NCBI GenBank assembly: GCA_963660615.1
Contig: CAVKYE010000020.1
Location: forward strand, 1 to 21,222
DNA length: 21,222 bases
DNA from: Coprosoma sp963660615
GTDB taxonomy: Bacteria > Bacillota_I > Bacilli_A > RF39 > UBA660
Reading direction: 5' to 3'
Shown here: one piece after another, positions 4,947 to 13,501 of the stretch
How the letters are laid out: each line of letters begins with the position of its first letter
How positions within the stretch are numbered: the first letter of the stretch is position 1
Translations under genes and position numbers: made by a program
The notes under the pieces: model-generated
Databases searched by the model: none
What the model was told of the DNA's origin: nothing
What the model saw: the letters and a program-made list of their open reading frames with translations, nothing else

Positions 4947-7314
4947 ATTTATCTCTTAAAACCGCATCCATCTTACTAGTGACCTCATTAATAATCTTAT
5001 CAAAAACTAAAGTAATCTCCTCTTCAGTAAGTGTCCTATCATCACTAAACATAAGTGAATAAGCAATAGACTTCTTACCACTAGGAACCTTATCACCAGT
5101 ATAAACATCAAATACCTTAATATCCTTTAAAAGCCTTCCACCAGCTTTCTTAATAACCTTTTCTAAAGAAGCTGACGAAACCTCATTAGAAACCACAAAA
5201 GCCATATCACGGTAAACAGTAGGATACTTAGGAGCCTCCTTAAACTTAATCGGTTTAATCTTATTCATCAAAGCATTCAAAGAAATTTCAAACACATAAA
5301 CATCGTCCTTATAAAGCTTAGGATGAACCCTTCCAATCACCCCTATTTCTTTCCTATCAAGTAAAACTTTCGCACCTATACCAGGATGCATATCAGGTAA
5401 AACACATTTTTCAAAAGAATATCTATTCTTAAATCCCATATAATCTAAAAGATTTTCCAAAATACCCTTCAAAACATAAAAATCACAAGCCACATGAACC
5501 CCTTGCCAAGCATTACCTAAATACTCACCACAAATAAGCCCACATATCTTACTTTCCTCATTATAATCCTTATCATAAGTCTTACTAACCTCATAAAGCA
5601 TAATATTATCAACCTTACGAGCCTTATTGTAATCATAAACATTAAGAAGAGAAGGAATCAAAGAAGTCCTAACAACCGACTTATCACTACTCATAGGATT
5701 AGGTAAAACCGCATTTTCTCTGCCATCATACCTAAACAAACTAGCCATCAAAGGAGAAATTAAAGTATAAGTCTTAACCTCATTAAGTCCAAGAGACCTA
5801 AGCCTCTTAGAAACCTGCTTACGGTATTTAACATCACCCTTATATTCTCCCCTTTTAATAGGGCACTTAGGCAAAGTAGACACCAAATTACCATATCCAT
5901 AAAGTCTTCCAACCTCTTCCGCAATATCATTAATATTAGGATCAATATCAAGCCTGCGAGCTGGAATAGTAACCTCAAACTTGCCATCCAAAAACTCATA
6001 AGGAAAATCAAGTCTTCCAAGCTCAGTCTTAACATCATCATCACTAAGCGTAATACCAAGCATATTATTAATCTCTAAAGTTGTAAAAGAAACCTTCTTT
6101 AACGTCTTATCAGTCTTATCAAAACAGCACGTGCCACCCAAAACAGTCGCCCCCGCATACTTTTCAAGCAAATGACAAGCCCTATCAATAGCCATATAAG
6201 TATACTCATAACTAAGCCCCTTACCATAACGAATAGAAGCCTCACTACGCAAATTCAAATTAGAAGCCGTATATCTTATACTAACGCTATCAAAAATCGC
6301 ACTTTCAATCAAAATATTTTTAGTAGAAGGCGTAACCTCAGTTTCCTCTCCTCCCATCACGCCAGCAACGCAAACAGGTTTTTCTCCATCAGTAATAACA
6401 ATATCAGAAGAAGACAAACTGCGGCATACTCCATCCAAAGTTGTTATCTCCTCACCATCAAAAGCATCCCTAACCAAAATATTATCACCTAGCGTATCCT
6501 TATCAAAGAAATGTAAAGGTTGTCCAAACTCAAGCATAACATAGTTAGAAATATCAACCACATTATTAATAGAACGCATACCATAAGCATTAAGCCTTCT
6601 TTTAATAAACTCAGGACTTTCACCAATCTTAACATCCCTTACCTCACGGGCCAAATATAAAGGACACTTAGAAGTTTCAACCGAAACCTTAAAATGATCA
6701 TTAATAGAATCATCCAAAGACTTATAACTAGTATCTGGAAGCGTAACTTTTTTACCTAAAATAGCCGCAATCTCATAAGCAAAACCAATATGATAATAAC
6801 AATCATTATTACGATGCTTATGAATATCAAGCTCATACAAAGTATCACCAAGACCTAAAACCTTAAGTGGATCAGATCCAACCTTAGAAGAAGAAGGAAG
6901 TTCACAAATACCCTTACTATAATTCTCATCAGTCTTCTCCTCAAGCCCAAGTTCATACAAAGCACAAAGCATACCATTAGACTCTACACCACGAATTTTA
7001 CTCTTCTTAATAACAAAATCCAAAGATAACTTCGCCCCTACCAAAGCCACAATAACCTTAATACCAGCCCTAACATTAGGCGCCCCACAAACAATTTGAA
7101 GCTTTTCTTTACCAGTATCAACAAGGCAAACATGAAGATGATCAGAATCAGGATGCATATTACACTCCAAAACCTCACCAACAACCAAATTATCAATATG
7201 ATTAGAAATAACCTTCTCAATATTAATACCAGCCTCAGTAATTTTAACCGCAAGCTCATTTAAATCTTCATCTTCAATATCAATATAATCCTTAACCCAT
7301 TCTAAATCAATCAT
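4945..7314 (-). CDS. pheT: Phenylalanine--tRNA ligase beta subunit
   Basis: A 789-aa beta chain of the (alpha-beta)2 enzyme that charges tRNA-Phe in the cytoplasm; normal length for the family. In order: an N-terminal helix (MIDLEWVKDYIDIED), an OB-fold tRNA-binding domain (about 40-150, with VGEVLECNMHPDSDHLHVC and IVCGAPNVRAG), the B3/B4 editing domain (about 210-380, with GQPLHFFDKD and VAGVMGG), the B5 domain (about 400-480, with PARRLDI and DIAEEVGRLYGY), the catalytic-like core, and the anticodon-binding ferredoxin-fold domain at the C-terminus (APKYPTVYRDMAFVV to the end). The start overlaps the pheS stop as TAATG, so translation is coupled and the AAAGGA site lies inside pheS. It is controlled by the T-box leader upstream of pheS. 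Confidence 0.98.
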   Translation of the reverse strand: MIDLEWVKDYIDIEDEDLNELAVKITEAGINIEKVISNHIDNLVVGEVLECNMHPDSDHLHVCLVDTGKEKLQIVCGAPNVRAGIKVIVALVGAKLSLDFVIKKSKIRGVESNGMLCALYELGLEEKTDENYSKGICELPSSSKVGSDPLKVLGLGDTLYELDIHKHRNNDCYYHIGFAYEIAAILGKKVTLPDTSYKSLDDSINDHFKVSVETSKCPLYLAREVRDVKIGESPEFIKRRLNAYGMRSINNVVDISNYVMLEFGQPLHFFDKDTLGDNILVRDAFDGEEITTLDGVCRSLSSSDIVITDGEKPVCVAGVMGGEETEVTPSTKNILIESAIFDSVSIRYTASNLNLRSEASIRYGKGLSYEYTYMAIDRACHLLEKYAGATVLGGTCCFDKTDKTLKKVSFTTLEINNMLGITLSDDDVKTELGRLDFPYEFLDGKFEVTIPARRLDIDPNINDIAEEVGRLYGYGNLVSTLPKCPIKRGEYKGDVKYRKQVSKRLRSLGLNEVKTYTLISPLMASLFRYDGRENAVLPNPMSSDKSVVRTSLIPSLLNVYDYNKARKVDNIMLYEVSKTYDKDYNEESKICGLICGEYLGNAWQGVHVACDFYVLKGILENLLDYMGFKNRYSFEKCVLPDMHPGIGAKVLLDRKEIGVIGRVHPKLYKDDVYVFEISLNALMNKIKPIKFKEAPKYPTVYRDMAFVVSNEVSSASLEKVIKKAGGRLLKDIKVFDVYTGDKVPSGKKSIAYSLMFSDDRTLTEEEITLVFDKIINEVTSKMDAVLRDK

Positions 7315-8354
7315 TATTCACATTCCTTTCTATCAAAAGTCTTACTCTCCCTTAAATCATTAGTATAAAATACCCTTAAATCATCTATACCATACTTAAT
7401 CATCGCAAGTCTCTCAGCACCAAAACCAAAAGCAAAACCTTGCCATTTCTTAGGATCATAACCACAATTTCTTAAAACATTAGGATGAACCATACCCGCA
7501 CCAGCAACTGTAATCCAGCCAGTATTCTTACAAATATTACATCCCTTGCCCTTACAACTATGACAACTTATATCCATCTCCACAGAAGGCTCAGTAAACT
7601 GATAATAACTAGGGTGAATCCTAATATTACAATCATCACCAAACAAAGACTTCGCAATAACCTCAAAAGTCCCCTTCAAATCAGACAAACTGACACACTC
7701 ATCAACAAGCAAACCCTCAATCTGCATAAACTGATGAGAATGAGTCGCATCGTCATTATCACGTCTATAAGTCTTACCAGGGCAAATCATCCTAATAGGA
7801 ACACATCCCCCACCTTTTTCCATCGTTCTAATTTGAACAGGAGAAGTCTGACTACGAAGTAAAATATCCTCACCCTTCAAATAAAAAGTATCCTGAGCAT
7901 CCCTAGCCGGATGACCCTTAGGAATATTCAAAAGTTCAAAATTATATCTATCCTCTTCAATCTCAGGCCCATCAACCACATCATAGCCCATAGACATCAA
8001 AACCTCTTCAACATCCTCAATAATCTTCTCCATAATATGAGGCGCACCCACAGGAACCTTAAAAGCAGGCAAAGAAATATCAATACTCTCACTTTCTAAC
8101 TTTTTATTAAGTAAATCAGTCTTAATCTCTTCCCTTTTCAAATCAATAAGGCTAGAAGCCTTAGTCTTTAACTCATTAAGTTTAAAACCAAAACTCTTCT
8201 TCTCCTCTAAAGGTAAATCACGTATCTGTAAGCTAAGAAGACTAATCTCACCCTTCTTACCCAAATAAGAAGCCTTAACCAAATTAAGCTCATTTTCAGA
8301 ACTAACCCCATCTAACTTTTTTTTCAACTCATCAATAATTTTTTCCAAATCCAT
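7314..8354 (-). CDS. pheS: Phenylalanine--tRNA ligase alpha subunit
   Basis: A 346-aa catalytic chain that activates Phe and joins it to tRNA-Phe. The N-terminal coiled coil (about 1-90) docks tRNA. The class II core holds SQTSPVQIRTM (168-178), motif 2 as YRRDNDDATHSHQF (196-209) and motif 3 as GFGAERLAMIKYG (310-322). Four Cys at 264, 267, 272 and 275 (CHSCKGKGCNIC) form a zinc-knuckle-like insertion seen in some Bacillota PheS. AAAGGATTGA lies before the ATG. It is co-transcribed with pheT, overlapping by one base. Confidence 0.98.
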   Translation of the reverse strand: MDLEKIIDELKKKLDGVSSENELNLVKASYLGKKGEISLLSLQIRDLPLEEKKSFGFKLNELKTKASSLIDLKREEIKTDLLNKKLESESIDISLPAFKVPVGAPHIMEKIIEDVEEVLMSMGYDVVDGPEIEEDRYNFELLNIPKGHPARDAQDTFYLKGEDILLRSQTSPVQIRTMEKGGGCVPIRMICPGKTYRRDNDDATHSHQFMQIEGLLVDECVSLSDLKGTFEVIAKSLFGDDCNIRIHPSYYQFTEPSVEMDISCHSCKGKGCNICKNTGWITVAGAGMVHPNVLRNCGYDPKKWQGFAFGFGAERLAMIKYGIDDLRVFYTNDLRESKTFDRKECE

Positions 8355-8370
8355 AAAATCAATCCTTTCA

Positions 8371-8408
8371 AAAATAAAAAACTAATCCATCCAAAAAGGA
8401 CGAACTAG
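8371..8408 (-). terminator. T-box regulated terminator of pheST
   Basis: On the minus strand an 11-bp stem (8398-8408 with 8382-8392, three G-U pairs) and a five-base loop are followed by TTTTTTATTTT. It directly follows the T-box sequence and would be replaced by the antiterminator when uncharged tRNA-Phe binds. Confidence 0.92.
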
Positions 8409-8589
8409 CCGTGGTACCACCTTAATTCACAAGTAAAACTTGCCTCAAAGACTTAACGTGCCCATCCGGTATTAAAATACAGCTTAAAAAGTGAATTCCT
8501 AAAAGATTATTTACTGATCTTCCACCATCATCAGCTCGCTTAAAATAAGAGCTCTTAGTACTACTCTTTCCTCATTGCCTTTAATCAAT
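8371..8589 (-). promoter_or_regulatory. T-box riboswitch leader, specifier UUC (Phe)
   Basis: A leader of about 220 nt on the minus strand. The T-box sequence AAGGTGGTACCACGG (8409-8423) is clear. Its UGGU would pair with the ACCA end of tRNA, fitting the A discriminator expected for tRNA-Phe. Stem I elements are visible in the first half: AGTA, GAGCTC...GAGCT and a GATGGTGGAAG segment. On the 3' side of stem I, GGAATTCAC holds UUC at 8493-8495 as the specifier codon. The regulated terminator is at 8371-8408. High uncharged tRNA-Phe should stabilise the antiterminator and raise pheST transcription. Confidence 0.95.
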
Positions 8590-8595
8590 AAAACA

Positions 8596-8624
8596 ATTAT
8601 AACACATAAAAAAAAGAAATGCAA
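8596..8624 (-). promoter_or_regulatory. Promoter of the T-box-pheST operon
   Basis: On the minus strand an extended -10, TG-T-TATAAT, has its core at 8596-8601. A weak TTGCAT lies 17 bases upstream, in a T-rich tract. Predicted transcription starts near 8589. Confidence 0.7.
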
Positions 8625-8723
8625 AAAATATTTATTCACAAACAATAACCTCTACACATTAGTGCAAAAAATAATATATATCAAAAAAATAAAAAAAAGT
8701 AAAAAAAAAGAAGCAACCCATGA

Positions 8724-8729
8724 TATAAT
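8724..8729 (+). promoter_or_regulatory. Extended -10 promoter of the HETKH protein gene
   Basis: TG-A-TATAAT (8721-8729) has no recognisable -35 in an A-rich upstream tract. A strong AAGGAGG (8742-8748) then precedes the ATG at 8754, giving a leader of about 18 bases. Confidence 0.6.
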
Positions 8730-8753
8730 TAAAAAAGATATAAGGAGGTAAAC

Positions 8754-10445
8754 ATGACATACAATCAAGACTTTATAAACATATATGGAGAAATAATCGT
8801 TCAAAACTGGCTATTAATGGATAGAAAAACAATAAAAGAATCATACCTAAATATCATAAATAACAAAGAATCACCAGGCGAAAAAGAAGACATACTAAAA
8901 ATAATTGCCTTTGAAAACTACTGTTTAAAATACGCCAAACACACAAAAACAAAACTAGAACAAAACATCATGGATAGTTTCTTAGAATTTCTAGCCGATG
9001 AATTTATAAATGACCCCATAACACTAAATGGATCCCTTCTATTAAAAGAAGAAAACGTAAAACAAATATATAAAGGCGAAAAATTAAACAAAATACTTAA
9101 AACACGAAAACAAATGAATGAAAAAGCAAAAATAGCCATGTTAAAACATGCAAAAGGTGAAAAATTAAACGAAGAAGAAAAAGATTACCTAATGATATAC
9201 TACACCACAAATATAGACACCCAAAATATAAACCTTAAAAGAATCATGGAAAAATACATAAGCGACCTATTAAACATGACCGACGAAAATAGAGCCAGTA
9301 AAAACGAACTATTATTTCTAGGAAACTTTGCCACAAGATATATGATAAAACTATATAATAATGAGCACAAAACACAAATAAACATTCCCCAAATATATAT
9401 AATAAAAACAAACGACAACGAATGCAGCATATATCTAAAAGATCACATGTTTATAAACTATGACAACAAAGCAAGCAAATCAATCCCAAGTTTCCTAAAA
9501 GCCATATTCCACGAAACAAAACATAGCATCCAAAGTTATAACGCCCTTCACGACAAAACCAAAGAAGCCTTAGAATGGATTCAAAATGAACTATTCCTAA
9601 CAAATATAAAAAATACAGAAAACACCTTTAGCCAAAACCATCACCTCTTATCAATCGAAAAAGATGCCGAAAAAGAAGGATTTAACTACGCTAAACTATT
9701 CTATTTGTGCTACGGCAAAGAAGGAAAAGACACCAAAGGACTCGCCAAACTATTTAGAGGCGAAAAAATAAGCAAAAAAGAATTAGAAGACGCCTTCTGC
9801 TATAGACAAAATGAAGACGGAGAAATTATCCCCAAAGAATACTACAACACCAAAAATCTAAATGAAATAATTTATAAACACCCAAAACTCCTAAGAAAAT
9901 ATCCAGTCCTAAGTAGTATATATGAAAAAAATGGAGAAGCAAAAAACATTATAAAATTCCTTACAAAAAATGGAAAAACAAAAGACATAAAAAATAACGA
10001 AATATATAACGACTATATTATAAATGACATATTTAACGGAAAACTACTCCATATAAAAATAAAATACTATAATGAAAAAGACGAAGCAAACATCTTCAGC
10101 AACCTCATAAACATCTTCGTAAAAAGGCTAGAAACAATAACTAAAATGATTAACGCCCTAAAACATGGAAATATCACTGAAATAAATGACCATGATATCC
10201 TAATAATTGGCAACTATCACACAACCGTAGCCATAAAAATCCTAGAATTTCTAAATAGAAACAAAGAAACAATAAACGTCCTTGAAAAAGAAGGAATTCT
10301 AAACATCGATTACTATAACTCATATACTCTAAAAAATGAAATAGATGAATTTAATAATTTCTTAAACACAAAATTCATAAATCCTCAACTAGAAAACATA
10401 GTAGAAGCCCTAAAAAAAGTATTAGAAACCCAAAAACTGATATAA
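8754..10445 (+). CDS. Large cytoplasmic protein with an HExxH zinc-protease-like motif
   Basis: A 563-aa protein; family not recognised. The most telling segment is FLKAIFHETKHSIQSY, with H253-E254-T-K-H257: a hydrophobic run followed by HExxH, as in zinc metalloproteases. About 45 residues later comes SIEKDAEKEGFNYAK (E302, D304, E306), where gluzincin-like families place their third zinc ligand. The first 240 residues and the last 250 are Lys/Asn/Glu-rich, probably helical, and unlike any domain I know. There is no signal peptide or membrane helix, so it should act in the cytoplasm. AAGGAGG gives a confident start. It is monocistronic and convergent with the HWLMH operon. Zinc binding and peptidase activity are inferred from the motif; it could equally be an inactive relative. 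Confidence 0.85.
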   Translation: MTYNQDFINIYGEIIVQNWLLMDRKTIKESYLNIINNKESPGEKEDILKIIAFENYCLKYAKHTKTKLEQNIMDSFLEFLADEFINDPITLNGSLLLKEENVKQIYKGEKLNKILKTRKQMNEKAKIAMLKHAKGEKLNEEEKDYLMIYYTTNIDTQNINLKRIMEKYISDLLNMTDENRASKNELLFLGNFATRYMIKLYNNEHKTQINIPQIYIIKTNDNECSIYLKDHMFINYDNKASKSIPSFLKAIFHETKHSIQSYNALHDKTKEALEWIQNELFLTNIKNTENTFSQNHHLLSIEKDAEKEGFNYAKLFYLCYGKEGKDTKGLAKLFRGEKISKKELEDAFCYRQNEDGEIIPKEYYNTKNLNEIIYKHPKLLRKYPVLSSIYEKNGEAKNIIKFLTKNGKTKDIKNNEIYNDYIINDIFNGKLLHIKIKYYNEKDEANIFSNLINIFVKRLETITKMINALKHGNITEINDHDILIIGNYHTTVAIKILEFLNRNKETINVLEKEGILNIDYYNSYTLKNEIDEFNNFLNTKFINPQLENIVEALKKVLETQKLI

Positions 10446-10463
10446 AAACATATCAGTTTTTTT
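10432..10463 (+). terminator. Terminator of the HETKH protein gene
   Basis: AAAAACTGATAT (10432-10443) pairs with ATATCAGTTTTT (10450-10461), then two more T. The stop codon lies in the first arm. The symmetric A/T ends may also let it stop the convergent operon on the minus strand. Confidence 0.88.
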
Positions 10464-10480
10464 ATAAAAAAAATGCCTTT

Positions 10481-10771
10481 TTAAGCAGTTCTTTTCATAG
10501 TACCCTCTAGTGAATCATCAACCTTATAAGCTCCACTAGCTAGTGCAATACTAAAATTTTTACCAAATTCCTCTTTACTACCCTCTTTAATCCTCTGACC
10601 AGCAGGCAAACATTCTTCTGACAAAATAAACAAACTATTATTACTACGAGCAATCTCACTATGATCATTAACAAAGTCACATTGTAAAACAAAAATCTCA
10701 GAAGGCTTTCCATGCTTTCTACCTTCATAATTACTATTCATAGCATCTAATCTTTTTACATCTTTTTCCAT
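10481..10771 (-). CDS. Small hypothetical protein
   Basis: A 96-aa protein of unknown function. It is soluble, with no signal peptide or membrane segment, and has a mixed alpha/beta look in the middle (SEIFVLQCDFVNDHSEIARS, NNSLFILSEE) and a short basic C-terminus. The start is well supported: GGAGG lies eight bases before the ATG, and the ATG overlaps the stop of the preceding gene as TAATG. The coupling implies that its product works in fixed ratio with the HWLMH protein. No homologue is recognised. Confidence 0.75.
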   Translation of the reverse strand: MEKDVKRLDAMNSNYEGRKHGKPSEIFVLQCDFVNDHSEIARSNNSLFILSEECLPAGQRIKEGSKEEFGKNFSIALASGAYKVDDSLEGTMKRTA

Positions 10772-11304
10772 TATTTGTCCTCCGCTTCCAACATAGCCTT
10801 AAGTATTCTATCTGAATCATTATCAAAATAAGCTTCAAATAAAGTATCATCACCAATAAGTTTACCAATCAAATTAGTCATAATAATCTCATCAGTAAAA
10901 AAATTATCCTCAACATCACCAACCAAATTGTTAGTAATAATCTCAGTATACCCTTCATTAAGAGCAAGAAGTGAATCATTCTCATTATTAAATCCATAAT
11001 GATTATCTTTAGCGGTTATAATTCCCAGTAAAACATGCATAAGCCAGTGTCTACCATCACATTCATTAAAAAGACCATAATTAACCAAAATCTCATTAGT
11101 AAAAGGATTGTACTTACAAGGCATCTTTACCAGAAACATACTTTCTCTTTTGATGATTAGTGTCTTTAACCTTTCATTTAAGTTAGACAAATCAATATCC
11201 TTAAAATTTTCATGAAAAATATTAACAAGCTCAAGCAAATCATTCTTAACTTCCTTTGAAATATTTTCATTAGAATCCAAAGTATTTTTAATAGTTTCGA
11301 TCAT
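10771..11304 (-). CDS. Degenerate HExxH-type protein (HWLMH), putative pseudo-metalloprotease
   Basis: A 177-aa soluble protein. The core resembles small Bacillota proteins with an HExxH helix followed by an N-E-G-Y-T-E helix, as I recall that pattern. Here H86-W-L-M-H90 keeps both zinc-binding His but puts Trp where the catalytic Glu should be. LALNEGYTEIITNN keeps the candidate third ligand, Glu117. The codons (CAC TGG CTT ATG CAT) are read directly. The protein may bind zinc without cutting, or may be a sensor or inhibitor; this is inference. It is first in a two-gene operon, with AGGTGAT before the ATG and an extended -10 promoter just upstream. Confidence 0.8.
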   Translation of the reverse strand: MIETIKNTLDSNENISKEVKNDLLELVNIFHENFKDIDLSNLNERLKTLIIKRESMFLVKMPCKYNPFTNEILVNYGLFNECDGRHWLMHVLLGIITAKDNHYGFNNENDSLLALNEGYTEIITNNLVGDVEDNFFTDEIIMTNLIGKLIGDDTLFEAYFDNDSDRILKAMLEAEDK

Positions 11305-11324
11305 ATCCCAATCACCTGACTTTT

Positions 11325-11333
11325 ATTATAGCA
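11325..11333 (-). promoter_or_regulatory. Extended -10 promoter of the HWLMH operon
   Basis: TG-C-TATAAT on the minus strand has its core at 11325-11330. No clear -35 is seen. Transcription would start near 11318, giving a leader of about 14 bases with the ribosome site almost at its 5' end. Confidence 0.65.
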
Positions 11334-11535
11334 CACCACTTAAAAAAAGTACATAAAAAAATAAATTAATTTTACATTTACCTTACACTTTACACTCTCT
11401 TAACACGCATTTTTCCTTTAAAAACAAAGGATTGTGGAAAACAAAATAATATTCACTTTCCATAAAATAATAGACCACATTTTCAAAAGTTATATTTATA
11501 TAAAGCAATTACCCCCTTAATTTTCCTTCATTATA

Positions 11536-11564
11536 TTGCCATATCATCAAAAATATTATATAAT
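11536..11564 (+). promoter_or_regulatory. Promoter of the D-aspartate cross-bridge operon
   Basis: -35 TTGCCA (11536-11541), 17 bases, then consensus -10 TATAAT (11559-11564). This is one of the best plain promoters in the window. Transcription would start near 11571. No leader structure or operator is evident. Confidence 0.8.
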
Positions 11565-11599
11565 TAATAAAGAAATTTTTAAAAGAAAAGGTGACATAA

Positions 11600-12817
11600 A
11601 TGAACAAAAATTTTTTACCAGTAATACTAGGAACCGACGCCAACGCCTATGGCATGGCAAGATCATTTTATGAAGAATATAAAGTAAAAACACTAAGCGT
11701 AGGCAAAATAGCCCTAAAAGAAACCAGCAAAAGTAAATTTATCGACGTAAAAATAGTACCAAATCTAAGCGAAGAAAAAACATTTTTAAAAACCATGAAA
11801 GAAATAAAAAAAGAATATAACAAATATGAAAAACTAATCCTATTATCATGTGCTGAATGGTATACAGACCTAATAGTTAGACATAAAGAGGAACTAGAAA
11901 AAGACTATATATTACCATTCATGGAAAAAGAACTAAAAGAAAAACTAGAAGACAAAGAAAGTTTTTATAACATATGTGAAAAATACAACCTAGACTATCC
12001 AAAAACCTACATTGTCACATATGAAAACAAAGATAACATATCCCTTCCATTTTCCTTCCCTGTTGCCTTAAAACCAGCCAGCAGTACAGAATACTCAAAA
12101 GTAGACTTTAAAGGAAAAGAAAAAAGCTACGAAATAAAATCCGAAGAAGAATTAAAAAAAGTCATAGAAAATATCTATTCATCTAATTATAGAGCTCACC
12201 TAATAGTTCAAGACTTTATTCCAGGATTAGATGATACCATGTGGGTTCTTAACTGCTACTCAAACAAAGAAGGAAAAGTCAAAATGATGTGTCTAGGTCA
12301 GTGTATATTAGAAGAACACACTCCATATGGAATTGGCAACTATAAAGCCATCATCTCAAAAGGAAACGAAGAAATATACAAAAAAATAAAAGCCTTCCTA
12401 GAAGAAATAAAATATGTAGGCTATTCAAACTTCGATTTAAAATATGACTATCGTGATGGAAAATATAAACTCTTTGAAATAAACATAAGGCAAGGAAGAA
12501 GCAGTTTCTTCACCACCGCCGCAGGCTGTAACCTTGCCAAATACCTAGTCGAAGATAGAATACTAAATCTAGATAAACAAACAGAATATAACTACAACAC
12601 ACACCTATGGCTTGCCACCCCAAAAAATCTATTAAAAAAATACATCTACAACAAAAACACCCTAGAAGAAGCAGGTAAACTAATAAAAGAAAAAAAATAT
12701 TCATACACTCTAAAAAACAAAATAGATACATCACTATATAGAAAATTTTGGATGAATAGAATCTACCTAAAAGATTACAAATTATTTAAACTATATCCCC
12801 CAAAGAAGGTGAAATAA
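11600..12817 (+). CDS. ATP-grasp ligase, D-aspartate--lipid/UDP-MurNAc-pentapeptide ligase-like
   Basis: A 405-aa ATP-grasp enzyme. The N-terminal domain starts with VILGTDANAYGMARSFYE, as in carboxylate-amine ligases. The ATP-grasp core follows: FPVALKPASS (about 153-162) for ATP, LIVQDFIPGLDD, and the metal-binding end LFEINIRQGRSSFF (E293, N295, R300). The size and the GRSSFFTTAAG-type ending resemble the Enterococcus faecium D-aspartate ligase (Asl), which joins D-Asp to the Lys side chain of the peptidoglycan precursor. The next gene is an aspartate racemase, as with Asl, which strengthens the call. AAAGGTGA lies before the ATG, and the stop overlaps the racemase start (TAATG). It should act in the cytoplasm on UDP-MurNAc-pentapeptide. 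An ATP-grasp enzyme with another amino acid substrate is the main alternative. Confidence 0.8.
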   Translation: MNKNFLPVILGTDANAYGMARSFYEEYKVKTLSVGKIALKETSKSKFIDVKIVPNLSEEKTFLKTMKEIKKEYNKYEKLILLSCAEWYTDLIVRHKEELEKDYILPFMEKELKEKLEDKESFYNICEKYNLDYPKTYIVTYENKDNISLPFSFPVALKPASSTEYSKVDFKGKEKSYEIKSEEELKKVIENIYSSNYRAHLIVQDFIPGLDDTMWVLNCYSNKEGKVKMMCLGQCILEEHTPYGIGNYKAIISKGNEEIYKKIKAFLEEIKYVGYSNFDLKYDYRDGKYKLFEINIRQGRSSFFTTAAGCNLAKYLVEDRILNLDKQTEYNYNTHLWLATPKNLLKKYIYNKNTLEEAGKLIKEKKYSYTLKNKIDTSLYRKFWMNRIYLKDYKLFKLYPPKKVK

Positions 12818-13500
12818 TGAAAGAAAGTTTAGGAATAATAGGCGGCTTAGGTCCCCTTGCAAGCTCATATCTATACGAAATGATAACAAAAAAAACAAAA
12901 GCAACCAAAGACCAAGACCACCTAAACATAATACTATTAAGTCACGCTAAAATACCAGATAGAACATCATACATCCTAGATAACACAAAAGAAAGCCCCC
13001 TTCCCTACCTACTAGAAGACTGTAAAACCCTAGAAAAAATGGGAGCTAAAATGATTGTAATCCCCTGCAACACATCATGCTACTTTCACGAAACATTACA
13101 AAAATCAGTAAACATCCCCGTAAATAATATGATAAAAGATACAGTAGAATACCTAAAAGGAAAAAAAGGATTAATAGCCATACTTGCCACCACCGGAACC
13201 ATAAAATCCAAACTATATCAAAAAGAACTAGAAAAAGAAGGATTAGAATATATCTTACCAAACCAAGAACTCGTCATGGAAATAATTTATGACTACATCA
13301 AAAAAGGAAAACCCATAACAAAGGAAAAATGGGATAACCTAATAAACCAAACAAAAGCAGACACCTACATACTAGGATGCACAGAACTATCAGTAGTCAA
13401 AAAAGACTTAAAACTAAATGACAAATTCATAGATCCACTAGAAGTAGAAACAGAAAAAATATTAAACTACTTTGGTAAAGAAATGAAAGGAGAAAAATAA
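12817..13500 (+). CDS. Aspartate racemase
   Basis: A 227-aa PLP-independent racemase of the Asp/Glu family that interconverts L- and D-aspartate. The N-terminus SLGIIGGLGPLASSYLYEMI is typical of aspartate rather than glutamate racemases. Both catalytic Cys are present: Cys84 in VIPCNTSC and Cys188 in LGCTEL. Length is normal. The start overlaps the upstream stop by one base, with GAAGGTGA as ribosome site, and the next gene starts one base after its stop. It would supply D-Asp to the ligase upstream. Other amino acids, such as D-Glu for the peptide stem, are possible but less likely in this setting. Confidence 0.92.
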   Translation: MKESLGIIGGLGPLASSYLYEMITKKTKATKDQDHLNIILLSHAKIPDRTSYILDNTKESPLPYLLEDCKTLEKMGAKMIVIPCNTSCYFHETLQKSVNIPVNNMIKDTVEYLKGKKGLIAILATTGTIKSKLYQKELEKEGLEYILPNQELVMEIIYDYIKKGKPITKEKWDNLINQTKADTYILGCTELSVVKKDLKLNDKFIDPLEVETEKILNYFGKEMKGEK

Positions 13501-13501
13501 T

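Noticed and set aside
5760..8099. Several open frames antisense or out of phase with pheS and pheT
   Set aside because: They lack ribosome sites, have unnatural Leu/Ile/Asn/Thr-rich content, and arise from the strong A/C skew within well-identified genes.
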